NCBI RefSeq assembly: GCF_002068095.1
Contig: NZ_LWIG01000031.1
Coordinates: 26,555 to 90,554, forward strand
Length of the DNA stretch: 64,000 nucleotides
Direction of reading: 5' to 3'
Source: Bradyrhizobium sacchari
Lineage (GTDB): Bacteria; Pseudomonadota; Alphaproteobacteria; Rhizobiales; Xanthobacteraceae
The notes below the pieces were generated by a model, which was not told the origin of the DNA, did no database searches, and worked only from the letters and a program-made list of their open reading frames with translations. This document shows, piece after piece, positions 36,092-45,150 of this stretch; the stretch's first letter is position 1, and every line of letters starts with the position of its first letter. A program made the position numbers and the translations under genes.

Positions 36092-38263
36092 TCAGCCATC
36101 ATCTGAAACTTTAGCTGGCCCCGTTTGCGCCCCCCACAAGCGAAGGTAAGCGTTTTCATGCTGCAGATCTGTATGACGGCCTTCCGCAACGATCCGCCCC
36201 TTGTCTAGGACGATAACCTTGTCGGCACCACAGATAGTGCTAAGTCGGTGAGAGATGATCACGATGGTCTTTCCCGCACGACGCAAATCATCGACGAGTC
36301 GGTGAATAGTGGCTTCGGCAAGGGAGTCGAGAGAGGAGGTCGGTTCGTCAAGGATCAGGATGTCCGGTTCCCGATACAGAGCTCGAGCCAACGAAAGGCG
36401 CTGCTTTTCTCCGCCAGAGAGCCGTGCGCCGTTTTCGCCTAGATAGGTCTGGAAGCCTCCCGGCCAACGCTCGATCACCTCCCGCAGCCCAGTTTGATCG
36501 CAGACTTTCATAATCCTGTCGATCTTCGGTTCGAACTCGCCAAGCGCGATATTCTCGATGACCGAGCCTGAGAATACGTCCGTCGACTGCGGTACCGCAG
36601 CAACAATCTTACGCAGGGATACGGTCGAGAGGTCTTTGAGGTCATAGGGACCGATCCGAATGCGACCACTCTCGAGAGGGTAGACGTTCTGCAGCAACGC
36701 CGCAAGGGAGCTCTTGCCCGAGCCGCTCTCTCCCACCACGGCCGCCATTTCGCCTCGACGAAAGGTGACGTTAAGATCTTCGAAGAGTTTCGGCTGTGAG
36801 CCATGGCGGAACGTGACATTCTCCAGGCAGATGTCACCAAGCTCGCATTTGGTAGCATCAATGTCGCCGCCGCGTGCCGGCTCAAGGTCGAATATCTCGA
36901 ACAAGCGATCCGCCGCGATAAAGGCGTCCTGAACGATTCTGTTGCTATGGATCAGGGTGGCGACAGGCCCGGTGATATAGCCGAGCAGCGCGTAGCAGGA
37001 AAGTAACTCACCCGGAGTGACAGCCTGATCCAGAACGAGCGTCGTACCGAACCACATTAGCAGGATTGTGAAGAGAGTTGAGAGGAAGCTCGAGGCATTG
37101 TCTCCGGCGATCGAGATGAGGCCGGAGCTGTAGACCGAATGCAGGGTCTTGACGAAGCGAGTTTCAATCCTAGCGCAAGCGAAGCTCTCCAAACCGAATG
37201 TCTTGATCGTGGAAACAGCTTCGAGGGATTCGACCAATTGCGCCTCCAGATCGGCGACATTCTCCATGATTGCGCGCTGGCGCTTCCTATTCAGCCGGTT
37301 GATGGTCCAATAGACTAAGACATATAGTGGGATGGAGATAGCCACGACCACGGCTATCTTCCACGAGTAGATGAACATCAACCCGAACGAGAACAGTATG
37401 ACTAGCAGGTTGACGAACATGGTGATCGAGACGTCGTTTAGGAAGCTCCTGATTTTCACAGCATCATTCATCCGGGAGACGATTTCTCCCACGCGCATGC
37501 TGTCGAAGAAATCTTGTGGTAGGCTTAGGATGTGATTGTAGTAGCGAAGGATCAAGCAGACATCGATCTTCTGCCCTGTTTGCAGGACTAACCGGTTTCT
37601 GAGTAGGTTGATTACGATCTGCGGCACCAGGATCAGCAGCATCAGGACGCTCATGAGATTGAGCAAATTGCGGTTGCCCGCTGTGATAACGTGGTCGACA
37701 ATCTTCTGGACGTAAATGGCCGTCGACAGCCCGAGGAGGGTTGTTACCAGTGCGCCGACGAGCGCCTGCGTTAGCGCCGTTTTGTGCGACGCAAGCAGCC
37801 GGGCGAAGCGGAGAAGAGGTGAGGTGGTCTCATCGCGGCGCTTGAAGGTGTCTGCCGGAACCAGGAGCACTAGGACGCCCGTCCATTGCCTCTTGAATTC
37901 TTCATGCGACAGCTTGCGGATTTCGCCATACGCGGGGTCCATGATGGTGACCCACCTCGCCTCGATCGCCTGGACGACTACGAAGTGGTGCAAGACGTCC
38001 TTGACGATCACATGCGCGATGGCCGGCTTGGGGATCTTGTACAAGCTGTCGAAGCCTCCCTTGACGCCCTTGGCAATGAACCCCAGCTTTTGAGCCGCTT
38101 GCAGAAGACCCGACACGGTGGTGCCGGATCGGTCCGTCGAGGCATATTGGCGGATCCGCGACAATGGCAACTTGTACCCGTAGAAGGCTCCAACGGACGC
38201 AAGACTGGCAGCCCCACAATCCGTGATGTCGCGCTGCTTGAAATTGATGATTTTACCCGACAT
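36092..38263 (-). CDS. Peptidase-containing ABC exporter (C39 peptidase, PCAT type)
   Basis: 723 residues. Residues ~1-135 are a C39 peptidase: Cys16 in QRDITDCGAASLASVGAFYG, His in LHHFVVVQA, Asp in TIMDPAYGE, a full catalytic triad. Residues ~160-445 are the six-helix membrane domain, and ~475-715 the ATPase with Walker A (VGESGSGKSSLAAL), signature (RLSGGEKQRLSLARAL), Walker B (PDILILDEPTSSLD) and H-loop (VIISHRLSTI). Such exporters cut leaders after Gly-Gly and pump the core peptide out, together with an HlyD adaptor (next gene upstream, 30 bp) and an outer-membrane channel (not found here). Substrates are presumably the four GG-leader peptides of this window. Confidence 0.93.
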   Translation of the reverse strand: MSGKIINFKQRDITDCGAASLASVGAFYGYKLPLSRIRQYASTDRSGTTVSGLLQAAQKLGFIAKGVKGGFDSLYKIPKPAIAHVIVKDVLHHFVVVQAIEARWVTIMDPAYGEIRKLSHEEFKRQWTGVLVLLVPADTFKRRDETTSPLLRFARLLASHKTALTQALVGALVTTLLGLSTAIYVQKIVDHVITAGNRNLLNLMSVLMLLILVPQIVINLLRNRLVLQTGQKIDVCLILRYYNHILSLPQDFFDSMRVGEIVSRMNDAVKIRSFLNDVSITMFVNLLVILFSFGLMFIYSWKIAVVVAISIPLYVLVYWTINRLNRKRQRAIMENVADLEAQLVESLEAVSTIKTFGLESFACARIETRFVKTLHSVYSSGLISIAGDNASSFLSTLFTILLMWFGTTLVLDQAVTPGELLSCYALLGYITGPVATLIHSNRIVQDAFIAADRLFEIFDLEPARGGDIDATKCELGDICLENVTFRHGSQPKLFEDLNVTFRRGEMAAVVGESGSGKSSLAALLQNVYPLESGRIRIGPYDLKDLSTVSLRKIVAAVPQSTDVFSGSVIENIALGEFEPKIDRIMKVCDQTGLREVIERWPGGFQTYLGENGARLSGGEKQRLSLARALYREPDILILDEPTSSLDSLAEATIHRLVDDLRRAGKTIVIISHRLSTICGADKVIVLDKGRIVAEGRHTDLQHENAYLRLWGAQTGPAKVSDDG

Positions 38264-38293
38264 GGCGGCTCACTGGCTTCTTGGACATGATAA

Positions 38294-39457
38294 TTAACGA
38301 GCCGCCAGGAGCGGGTTGAGCCAATCGTCGATCTCATTGTAGAGGAGTTGCAGGATACTGCGCTCCGCCACGAGGAAGCGGGCTCTCACCGTCATGCCTT
38401 TCTTCAGATGACCAATGACGCCATTTGGGAGTTCGAGGTAACTGCGAGAGAGCGCGCAGCGGACCTTGAAGACCGGGTTCTTGTCCTGCAGGGTAAAGTC
38501 CTGCGCGACGTCTAGCACTGTCGCGTCAATCACCCCCCATTGATTGTAGTTGAAAGCATCGACCTGGAGCCTCACCGCCTGGCCAGGCTGCACGAACCCG
38601 ATGTCTTTGGGCGAAACGTAGATCTCCGCCACCAATTCGCGGTCGGGCGAGACCCAACCGACGGTTTGCCCCGCCTGAACGTAGCTCCCCGGGGTCAGGC
38701 CGTTGAACTGCTCGAGAGCGCCTGACACGGGCGCGCGAATGCGGGTCAGATTGCGTTCGTTCTCGAGTTGATGCAAGCTGGCCGTGAGTTCCTGAAGGCG
38801 GAGGTTCGTGTCGAAAAGCAGCTGATTCCATTCGGCTGATTTGCTCCGTGCGAGGATCTCACCTTTCACCTCGAGGCTCTGCAACGCGAAAGCCTTTTCC
38901 TCAACCGCCTTGGTGGGCGCTGCAGCAACCGCGACGAGTCGCTGAGCGCGCTGGAGTTCCGCCGCGGCGTTGCTGCGGGCATATTGGTTCTCCCGCAACA
39001 GGTTGAGAAAATGCAGCCGCTCCGCCATGGCGGACTCTGTCCGGAGGTGGACGGGGGCATCGGACTGCGCGCCGGAAGAGATCAGAGTTTGGAGGTCGCG
39101 GGCACGGTCGCGCCTCAGACGGATTTCGCCCGTAAGCGCACCAATCCTTTCCTCTATGACCATATCGTCGAGAGCTAGGATCTCTCGACCTTGTGCAACG
39201 AGATCGTTCTCGACGGCAAGAACACGAGAGATCCGTCCGGAGACGGGCGCTATCAGAGGAGTCTTCTCGATGGTGGGACGAATGGCACCGGCGCTTTGAA
39301 CAGACAGCGTCACCGTGATGAACGGCAGCGACACCAACGCCGCAACAACAGACAACATAATTATCTTGTAGATCGCCAAAGATCGTCCTGATTCTCGCGA
39401 TAGGATGCTCTCTGCAGTGTAGCTGGCCATCTCCGGAGGCAGTAAGACATCAGTCAT
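38294..39457 (-). CDS. HlyD-family membrane fusion protein of the peptide exporter
   Basis: 387 residues: cytoplasmic N-terminus, one membrane anchor (~31-53, IIMLSVVAALVSLPFITVTL), a lipoyl half-motif (TPLIAPVSGRISRVLAVEND), a long alpha-hairpin (~100-230), the second lipoyl half (RIRAPVSGALEQFNGLTPGS) and a beta-barrel part (VSPKDIGFVQPGQAVRLQVD). This bacteriocin-export type of adaptor links the ABC exporter to an outer-membrane channel. A truncated copy of its first ~80 residues lies at 41694-41948, behind another GG-leader gene. Confidence 0.92.
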   Translation of the reverse strand: MTDVLLPPEMASYTAESILSRESGRSLAIYKIIMLSVVAALVSLPFITVTLSVQSAGAIRPTIEKTPLIAPVSGRISRVLAVENDLVAQGREILALDDMVIEERIGALTGEIRLRRDRARDLQTLISSGAQSDAPVHLRTESAMAERLHFLNLLRENQYARSNAAAELQRAQRLVAVAAAPTKAVEEKAFALQSLEVKGEILARSKSAEWNQLLFDTNLRLQELTASLHQLENERNLTRIRAPVSGALEQFNGLTPGSYVQAGQTVGWVSPDRELVAEIYVSPKDIGFVQPGQAVRLQVDAFNYNQWGVIDATVLDVAQDFTLQDKNPVFKVRCALSRSYLELPNGVIGHLKKGMTVRARFLVAERSILQLLYNEIDDWLNPLLAAR

Positions 39458-39960
39458 GATAGCTCTGTCACGGAATGTACGACGATCGGCAGTGCCAAAC
39501 GACTAATCAGGATTGAGCGACGCACGGGGAAGGTGTGCGCCCGCTATGTCCTTCACAGAAGGCAGTTAACTAACGCATTAACTCCCACGAAGCTATAGCT
39601 GCGAACATCGTCGCAACAACTGCTGCACATAATCCGAGACCTCCAGCAGTCATTCGGTTTCATCCTACTGCGATATATCGGCCTTCATTGTTAACTGCTT
39701 GACGGATGTGGAACACTCGCTGGTCCTGCTCGGCAAATTTCTTCGACTAACCTGAAGAGAGAGGTGTGGAGCAATCATGCGATTGCTCCGCAAGAAATCC
39801 AGAACAGCCGTTTCGCATTCGATCTAGCCACTTAGCTGAGAGCTCCCGCAAGCTGGTGAAATCTTAGCGTCGCGTCCGCGACAGAGCCGTTGAACCGAAT
39901 TTCTCATTCGACCGCGGCGCGCCCAAAGACCCTTCGTCCTGCACGGGACTCTCGCGGGGT
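39458..39960 (-). other. 500-bp leader between GG-peptide gene 2 and hlyD
   Basis: No gene seen. No -24/-12 element with correct spacing was found directly before hlyD, so the exporter genes may be transcribed by read-through past the hairpin at 39967-40012, or from an unrecognised promoter. Confidence 0.4.
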
Positions 39961-39966
39961 GGCATG

Positions 39967-40012
39967 AAAAAGAGCCTGCCTAGCGTCGCAGGATGGGCGT
40001 CGCAGGCAGGCT
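39967..40012 (-). terminator. Terminator/attenuator behind GG-peptide gene 2
   Basis: On the minus strand AGCCTGCC ... GGCAGGCT pair as an 8-bp stem with a longer inner loop (which contains a repeated GCGACGC), followed directly by CTTTTT. It lies 17 bp after the peptide stop. It fits Rho-independent termination or attenuation that lowers exporter mRNA relative to peptide mRNA. Confidence 0.7.
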
Positions 40013-40028
40013 GCAGGCACTGTTACAA

Positions 40029-40202
40029 TTAAGGGTTAGGGTCTTCGGGGCAAGGAATTGGATTGATGCTGTAACCACCGCCCTCAATGGGACGGATCTC
40101 CAAACCGCAACTCTGCGGAGCGATTCCTTCCCCTCCCGCAGTTGCCCATGCTTCTTCAGGAGTCATTTCCGTCACGCCATAAGCTGACATATCGCTTCTC
40201 AT
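40029..40202 (-). CDS. Double-glycine leader peptide 2 (two-Cys, Pro/Gly-rich core)
   Basis: 57 residues: leader MRSDMSAYGVTEMTPEEAWA ending TAGG, then a 33-residue core beginning EGIAPQSCGLEIRPIEGGGY and ending with PIPCPEDPNP, with two Cys and many Pro/Gly. Ribosome binding site AAGGAA precedes the ATG at 40202. It stands first in line before the hlyD-exporter pair on the same strand, with a terminator between. Upstream lie a sigma-54 promoter and a perfect NifA site, so expression in nitrogen-fixing cells is predicted. Confidence 0.82.
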   Translation of the reverse strand: MRSDMSAYGVTEMTPEEAWATAGGEGIAPQSCGLEIRPIEGGGYSINPIPCPEDPNP

Positions 40203-40266
40203 GTGTGTTCCTTTTCAATAGCCGCGGATGTGGCCGGTCAGCAACTGCTACCGACCCCGTAGCAAG

Positions 40267-40283
40267 TTCAAGTCTCGTGCCAA
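40267..40283 (-). promoter_or_regulatory. -24/-12 (sigma-54) promoter of GG-leader peptide gene 2
   Basis: The minus strand reads TTGGCACGAGACTTGAA: a perfect -24 part TGGCAC, five bases, then TTGAA in place of TTGCA. It lies 65 bp before the ATG at 40202. Confidence 0.8.
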
Positions 40284-40408
40284 CTGTGAAATGGAATTCC
40301 GATCTGCATCGAGTTCTCCTCTCATCCTGCGTCGCGGGGAAAGGGGGTAGCAGGCTCCATTCGGTGGCTCACAAACCAGTTTTCTGGTGTCGCGAAGCGC
40401 GCGCTTCA

Positions 40409-40424
40409 TGTCCAAGTTCTGACA
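40409..40424 (-). promoter_or_regulatory. NifA upstream activator sequence of GG-leader peptide gene 2
   Basis: TGT-CCAAGTTCTG-ACA, a perfect TGT-N10-ACA, about 126 bp upstream of the -24 element, the usual NifA distance. Confidence 0.72.
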
Positions 40425-40619
40425 CGGGACAAAGGCCGTCAGGTTCAAAACACCGGCTGCGCTTCGAGCGCCTTGGAGTTTTCAAAGCATAGTCACGCGC
40501 TTGATGCGTGCTGACCGAGCTGGCACGCCTGTTGGTATTGGGATGCAGAAACACAGAGTGAGAGCTGAGCGCTCACCAGATGCGCAAAACGAGTGATGCT
40601 CTCCTTCTCCTGAACCCGC

Positions 40620-40990
40620 GTGCTCCGTGTCTTAAAGGGACAGGATAGCGCACAAAGTCGCGCAACGAGTGGCAATGGCTGGGGACCATGGGATCGAACT
40701 CGAAACATGGCTCTCGACAACACGACGACAGAGGAACTTCCCCTCTTGCTCGAGGCCGCCGGTCGCTGTCCACCGGAAGACATAGGCGGTGCGCCAGGCT
40801 ATGCCGCATACCTCGATTGCATCGGTGACCCCGCCCATCCGGAGCACGAACAAACGGCGCCTCTGGGGCCGGGAGCGGTTTGATCCGAAGTCGTCGACCG
40901 GAAGGCGCTCGGGGCCGCCGTCAAGGCTTTGTCCGGCAAATGGAAGCCGCGGCGACGCGCCGCGCGGATGCCGCAGATCTATACAGCGCG
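40620..40990 (+). pseudogene. pRiA4b ORF-3-like plasmid protein, 3' relic
   Basis: The + strand frame reads LLLEAAGRCPPEDIGGAPGY and AAYLDCIGDPAHPEHEQ, then in a shifted frame VVDRKALGAAVKALSGKWKP, the C-terminal end of the pRiA4b ORF-3-like family found on rhizobial plasmids and islands. The N-terminal two thirds are missing. Confidence 0.65.
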
Positions 40991-41152
40991 CTGACGCGCA
41001 TCAGAAATGTTGAACGTAATAGTTCGGGATTCTCGTTCGAGATGCTCCGTAGGCCAATCGATCGTCGTAGGGATGATTGTCCACGTGGAAGCTGAGGTCT
41101 GTTTGCCGCCTGGCGCTCTCCGGATGTATCTCGTTGCATCCATTGTCGGTAT

Positions 41153-41168
41153 TGTCGCATTCAGAACA
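41153..41168 (+). promoter_or_regulatory. NifA upstream activator sequence of GG-leader peptide gene 3
   Basis: TGT-CGCATTCAGA-ACA, a perfect TGT-N10-ACA, about 110 bp before the -24 element at 41277. Confidence 0.72.
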
Positions 41169-41276
41169 CGGCGATGGTCGGCCGCGTGCCGCCGCACTCT
41201 CACTGCGCCGTTGCATAAAATGAAGGAGGAGGGGTAGAACTGTTTTCGGTAGCTCTCTTCTTATCTTCCTGCGGAG

Positions 41277-41293
41277 TTGGCACGACTCTTGAT
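41277..41293 (+). promoter_or_regulatory. -24/-12 (sigma-54) promoter of GG-leader peptide gene 3
   Basis: TTGGCACGACTCTTGAT: perfect TGGCAC, five bases, TTGAT. It lies 115 bp before the ATG at 41408. Confidence 0.8.
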
Positions 41294-41407
41294 GGTCTCT
41301 CTTTGCGCGGCTGGAAGTCGGCCATGTTGCTGACTGATCGCCGCATTCGCGCAACAGCAAGAGCTGCCGAGTAACTATGATCCCCTCAGTTGAAAAAGGA
41401 ATCAACA

Positions 41408-41590
41408 ATGCAGGCTGATGTGTCGACCTATGGTGCAGTCGAGTTAACTTCAGACGAAGCGTCGGCAACCTTTGGAGGAAGCTGGTTGCCGCTCATAGCT
41501 GGGTTGGGAATAGCGGGATTGGTGGTGGGGATCATGGCAATTGCAGGTGCGTGCGTAGCGGATGTGATAATCAGACATAAACGGCGCTAA
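41408..41590 (+). CDS. Double-glycine leader peptide 3 (hydrophobic, glycine-rich core)
   Basis: 60 residues: leader MQADVSTYGAVELTSDEASA ending TFGG, then a 36-residue core with a membrane-spanning hydrophobic stretch (LIAGLGIAGLVVGIMAIAG), one Cys, and a basic tail (RHKRR). This core resembles pore-forming class II bacteriocins. The frame opens at 41390, but the ATG at 41408 follows AAAAAGGAA and starts the conserved leader. Behind it lies a truncated hlyD copy, so this is the remains of a second peptide-exporter locus; export would need the intact exporter at 36-39 kb. Sigma-54 promoter and perfect NifA site upstream. Confidence 0.82.
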   Translation: MQADVSTYGAVELTSDEASATFGGSWLPLIAGLGIAGLVVGIMAIAGACVADVIIRHKRR

Positions 41591-41693
41591 GCTGAAGAAC
41601 GTATTCAGCGGTAACTCGCCATGTCGGATTGGCAGGTTCAAGGAAGCTGCCGATCTTCATGCATCGTGAGTAATCATGAATGATGCGCGATGA

Positions 41694-41948
41694 ATGATAT
41701 CTTTACTTCTAGCGGCGGTAGTCGGCCACCCTGAGGAGGGCATTTTCTCCCGGCGGCCAGGACGATCCTTGACCGACTACAAGGTCATTGTGCTCGCCGT
41801 TTTTGCGGCGCTGGTCTCCCTGTCCCTCATCACTGTAGCGGTCTCTGTTCAGGGCATCGGCACCATTCGCCCGACGATCGAGAAGACGCTCCTGAGCGCG
41901 CCCGTCTCCGGACGAGTTTTGCGCATTGTCCGCCGTCAGGGTCTGTGA
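41694..41948 (+). pseudogene. Truncated hlyD (first ~80 residues only)
   Basis: In frame, FSRRPGRSLTDYKVIVLAVF and TIRPTIEKTLLSAPVSGRVL align with residues ~19-75 of the HlyD protein at 38294-39457 (LSRESGRSLAIYKIIMLSVV, AIRPTIEKTPLIAPVSGRIS). The match ends where IS3-family sequence begins. It shows that a second copy of the peptide-hlyD arrangement once existed and was cut by an insertion. Confidence 0.85.
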
Positions 41949-42010
41949 GACAAAGAGAGGGTTTTTGCGGGAGGAGGATTTCTGCTTCATCATAGCCATC
42001 AGGAGCGAAG

Positions 42011-42178
42011 ATGAAGCAGAAATCCGGACCGGGCAAAGCGCCGGTAGAACAAGCGCTAAAGGACATTCGGCGCTAGACCCGCCGGCAGTATTCGACGAAA
42101 GAGAATATCCGCATTGTACTGGAAGGATTGCGTGGCGACGAGAACATCTCCGAGTTTTGCCGCCGAGAAGGTGGTTGA
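42011..42178 (+). mobile_element. IS3-family OrfA 5' relic
   Basis: The frame from ATG 42011 reads MKQKSGPGKAPVEQALKDIR, then a stop, then STKENIRIVLEGLRGDENIS and EFCRREGG, the N-terminus of an IS3-group OrfA. It directly follows the truncated hlyD. Confidence 0.75.
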
Positions 42179-42234
42179 TGGCCCAGGCGAAGAGGCCCAC
42201 TAGCCATGTCCTGATCCTGTTTGTTTAGGTGTCT

Positions 42235-42465
42235 AGCCTCGGCATTTTCTGGAGCGGATGAGCTTGAATCGCTCTGGCTGGGAAGTCCAGGATTTGCGGA
42301 TGTATTCGTAAGGTGTGAGGCCCTCAGGGTCTTTAGCCACCGCGTAGTTGTAGGCGTTGATGAAGTCGGCGAGGTAGCTTCGAGCTGTGTCGATCGTAAT
42401 GGTAGCGTTGGACTGTCGCTTCCTTGATCGTGCGGTTCATGCGCTCGACCTGGCCATTATCCGGT
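42235..42465 (-). mobile_element. IS481-family transposase 3' part (split by IS110)
   Basis: The minus strand reads NGQVERMNRTIKEA next to the IS110 end, then, after a frameshift, ARSYLADFINAYNYAVAKDP and LTPYEYIRKSW to a stop near 42235. The preceding part of the same transposase is at 45591-45835. Confidence 0.75.
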
Positions 42466-42712
42466 ATGTGATCTGTGGTGCCTTTTCGCCCGGCTGTTCT
42501 CTTCGGAGAACGGCATTATGGTGAGCCCATCCGGGACGCGGGGCACCGGGAGCACGAAGGTGCGGGCAGGCCGCCGATAGACAGTAGGCTGAGAGCCCGA
42601 GCTCGTTACATGGCCGCCCCTTGCGACTTTCCAGGATGCGCCGCGAGCGCGGATCAGTAGATGTCGTGTTGCCCGCCAGCTCCCGTTTCGTCAGACCGGA
42701 AAGGGAGCAGAC

Positions 42713-43593
42713 ATGCGCATCGGACTTGATATCCACCGCGCCTTTGCGGAAGCGGTGGCTTGGGAGGATGGCAAACTCAGACGTCTCGGCCGCGTGGACA
42801 TGCGACGTGCGCTGTTGACGACGTTCGCCAAACGGCTTTCGAAGGACGATGTCGTCGTCGTCGAGGCAACGGGGAATGCCGCAGCGGTCGCGGCGGTCAT
42901 CGGGCCGCAGGTGAAGAAGGTGGTGATCGCAAACCCAATACAAGTGCGTATCATCGCGCGTCCGAAGATCAAGACCGACACGACCGACGCCGGCGTTCTT
43001 GCCCAACTTTACGCCAGCGGGTTTCTGCCGGAAGTCTGGGTTCCGGACGAACCGACACAGGCGCTGCGCCGGCAGGTGACACGCCGCAACCAGATCGTGC
43101 GACAGCGGTCGAGACTGAAGAACATCATCCAGTCGATCCTGCACGCGCATCTGATTCCGTCTTGCCCACATGCCGACCTGTACGGCGGCAAGGGCCGTGC
43201 ATGGCTTGCCGAGCAGATCGTGCCAGAGGACGAACGGCTCGCCATCGAACGACATCTGCTCGAGTTCGATCGGCATGGCGAAGATCTCACCGTGATCGAG
43301 CGCGACCTCGCCCGTTCGGCACTCGCGGACGACGGCGCCAAGCGGCTGATGACGATCCCAGGTGTCGACATGATCGTCGCGCTTGCGATGATGGCGGCAA
43401 TCGGCGACGTGGCCCGTTTCAGCGATCCGCAGACCTCGGCCTGAACCCGAGCGTCCGGCAATCCGGGCCAGGTCCGGCCTACCATGGACGGATCACCAAG
43501 CAGGGCCGCGGCCATGCCCGTGGCATGATGGTCGAGGCGGCTTGGGTCGCAGCACGGCACCGGGTCCGCTGCGGGCTTTCTTCTCCGGGTCTT
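42713..43593 (+). pseudogene. IS110-family transposase, N-terminal part
   Basis: Starts MRIGLDIHRAFAEAVAWEDG, with the DEDD-type catalytic domain (VVVEATGNAAAV, RIIARPKIKTDTTDAGVLAQ) and the beginning of the C-terminal transposase_20 domain (RLMTIPGVDMIVALAMMAAI). The frame ends at 43444 through a shift; the text continues in another frame (LNPSVRQSGPGPAYHGRITK, GRGHARGMMVEAAW) until the IS1182 end at 43594. Inactive through frameshifts and the insertion. Confidence 0.85.
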
Positions 43594-45150
43594 GGCCGTG
43601 TAAAAACGATCTCAAAGGGCGTCGGTCCCGGAAGCGGGGAGCCGCGTGTGTCTCAGGCCCCGATCGCAGCGATCAGCGGCTTGATCCCGACGATGTTCAT
43701 GACCCGTGTCAGATTATAGGCCAGCACCGAGAGTGCCATTTCGGCGGCTACTTTTGGAAGCGTTTTGGTGAGGAAGTGTGTCGCTCCCATGCGGGCCTTC
43801 ATCGTGCCGAACGGATGCTCGACTGTCTCTCGACGCTGGCGCATGGCTTGTGGGTTTGCATCGAGACGCTGCTGCACAGCCTCGAGCAGATGCTCATGCT
43901 CCCATCGTGGAATCCGCCGCTCTGGCCCTGTCGTGCACTGCGATTTAAGCGAACAATTTTGACAGGCCGTGGTCCAGTAGCGCCGTAGCCGCTTCCCGTC
44001 TTCCTCGCTCGTGAAGCGATAAGGCAGTTGCTCTCCAGCTGGGCAGCGATAGGCGTCCTCTTCAGGCAAATAGACAAAATCCTGCTTGCCGAAGCGCCCA
44101 TCTGACTTGGCACCCGACGTCTGTGGCTTGGGCAGAGTTACCGTGATGCCGGCCTCGTGGCACGCGAGGATCTCCACGCTGCTGAAGTAGCCGCGATCGG
44201 CAACGGCCTCGAGCGCATCGGTCTGGAGCACTTCTTTCGCCTGCTTTGCCATATTGGCCAGTTGAGCCCGATCTGAGCCGCTGTTCGTTACCTCATGGGT
44301 CACAATCAGATGGTGCTCGGTATCCACGGCGACCTGCACATTGTAGCCGACGACGCCGGAGCCGCGGCCGCTCGTCGCCATCGAGCGGCTATCGGGATCA
44401 GTCAAGGAGATTTGCTGGTCAGGCGATGCAAGCATCTGCTTCTCGTAAGCGGCAAGCTTGCCCATTTCCTCCTTCAGCTTCGTCAGCTTTTCGGTAAGCC
44501 TCGTCACCTTCGTGGCCAGGGCCTCCGTCGGCTCCTGCCGGTCGGCCGTGTCAAGTTGGCCTAGATACCGCGCGACGCTCTCCTCCAGCTGGGAGCGTCG
44601 CCGCTCCACCTTCGCCCGGGTGAAGTTCCTGTCCCGGTTGTTCACCGCTTTGAACTTGCTGCCGTCGATGGCAACGCTCGCCGTCGTCAGGAGACCCATC
44701 CCACGGCAGAGTTCAACGAAGCGCGCACACACCCTGCGCAGCGCCAGGCCATTGTCCTTGCGGAAGTCGGCAATCGTCTGGTGATCGGGAGTGAGCCGAC
44801 CCAGCAGCCACATCAGTTCGACATTGCGTCCGGCTTCTCGTTCGAGCCGCCGGCTCGACTGCACCCGGTTCAGATAGCCATAGATGTAGAGCTTCAAGAG
44901 AACCGAGGGATGGTACGATGGCCGACCGGTCGCCGCCGGCTCAACCTCGAAGCTCATCTCGGCCAAATCGAGCGCATCGACAAACGCATCGATCACACGG
45001 ACAGGATTACTCTCGTCAATGAAATCATCGAGGCATTCCGGCAACAGCGTGCATTGCCCACGATCCGCCTCCTCAACGAAGCGCCTCATCGATTCCCCCA
45101 AAAAGAATCACCGGAGAATCATAGCAGCGGCACAGCGTTTTCACACAGCC
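43594..45150 (-). mobile_element. IS1182-family element, about 1557 bp
   Basis: Ends are imperfect inverted repeats: GGCCGTGTAAAAACG from 43594 and the complement of GGCTGTGTGAAAACG ending at 45150. It contains one complete transposase gene and interrupts an IS110 transposase between AFFSGS-type text and RARRGQHVAAFATARK. Confidence 0.82.
43653..45101 (-). CDS. IS1182-family transposase
   Basis: 482 residues, intact. Typical features: N-terminal GRPSYHPSVLLKLYIYGYLN, RNVELMWLLGRLTPDHQTIA, the catalytic SVAIDGSKFKAVNNRDRNFT, GYNVQVAVDTEHHLIVTHEV and the C-terminal zinc-type CQNCSLKSQC with RRETVEHPFGTMKARMG. It lies inside matching inverted repeats, so it may still be mobile. Confidence 0.93.
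   Translation of the reverse strand: MGESMRRFVEEADRGQCTLLPECLDDFIDESNPVRVIDAFVDALDLAEMSFEVEPAATGRPSYHPSVLLKLYIYGYLNRVQSSRRLEREAGRNVELMWLLGRLTPDHQTIADFRKDNGLALRRVCARFVELCRGMGLLTTASVAIDGSKFKAVNNRDRNFTRAKVERRRSQLEESVARYLGQLDTADRQEPTEALATKVTRLTEKLTKLKEEMGKLAAYEKQMLASPDQQISLTDPDSRSMATSGRGSGVVGYNVQVAVDTEHHLIVTHEVTNSGSDRAQLANMAKQAKEVLQTDALEAVADRGYFSSVEILACHEAGITVTLPKPQTSGAKSDGRFGKQDFVYLPEEDAYRCPAGEQLPYRFTSEEDGKRLRRYWTTACQNCSLKSQCTTGPERRIPRWEHEHLLEAVQQRLDANPQAMRQRRETVEHPFGTMKARMGATHFLTKTLPKVAAEMALSVLAYNLTRVMNIVGIKPLIAAIGA

Noticed and set aside
39480..39500. TTTGGCACTGCC on the minus strand before hlyD
   Set aside because: It has a good -24 half but no TTGC/TTGA at the -12 position, so it is not called as a sigma-54 promoter.
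40521..40536. -24/-12-like word TGGCACGCCTGTTGGT
   Set aside because: TTGG replaces TTGC, and the only downstream feature is a decayed pRiA4b-like relic; no NifA site at the right distance.
44482..44500. tts-like word GTCAGCTTTTCGGTAAGC
   Set aside because: It lies inside the coding sequence of the intact IS1182 transposase, on the opposite strand, and the right half is shifted by one base against the consensus; it is explained by codons of the transposase.
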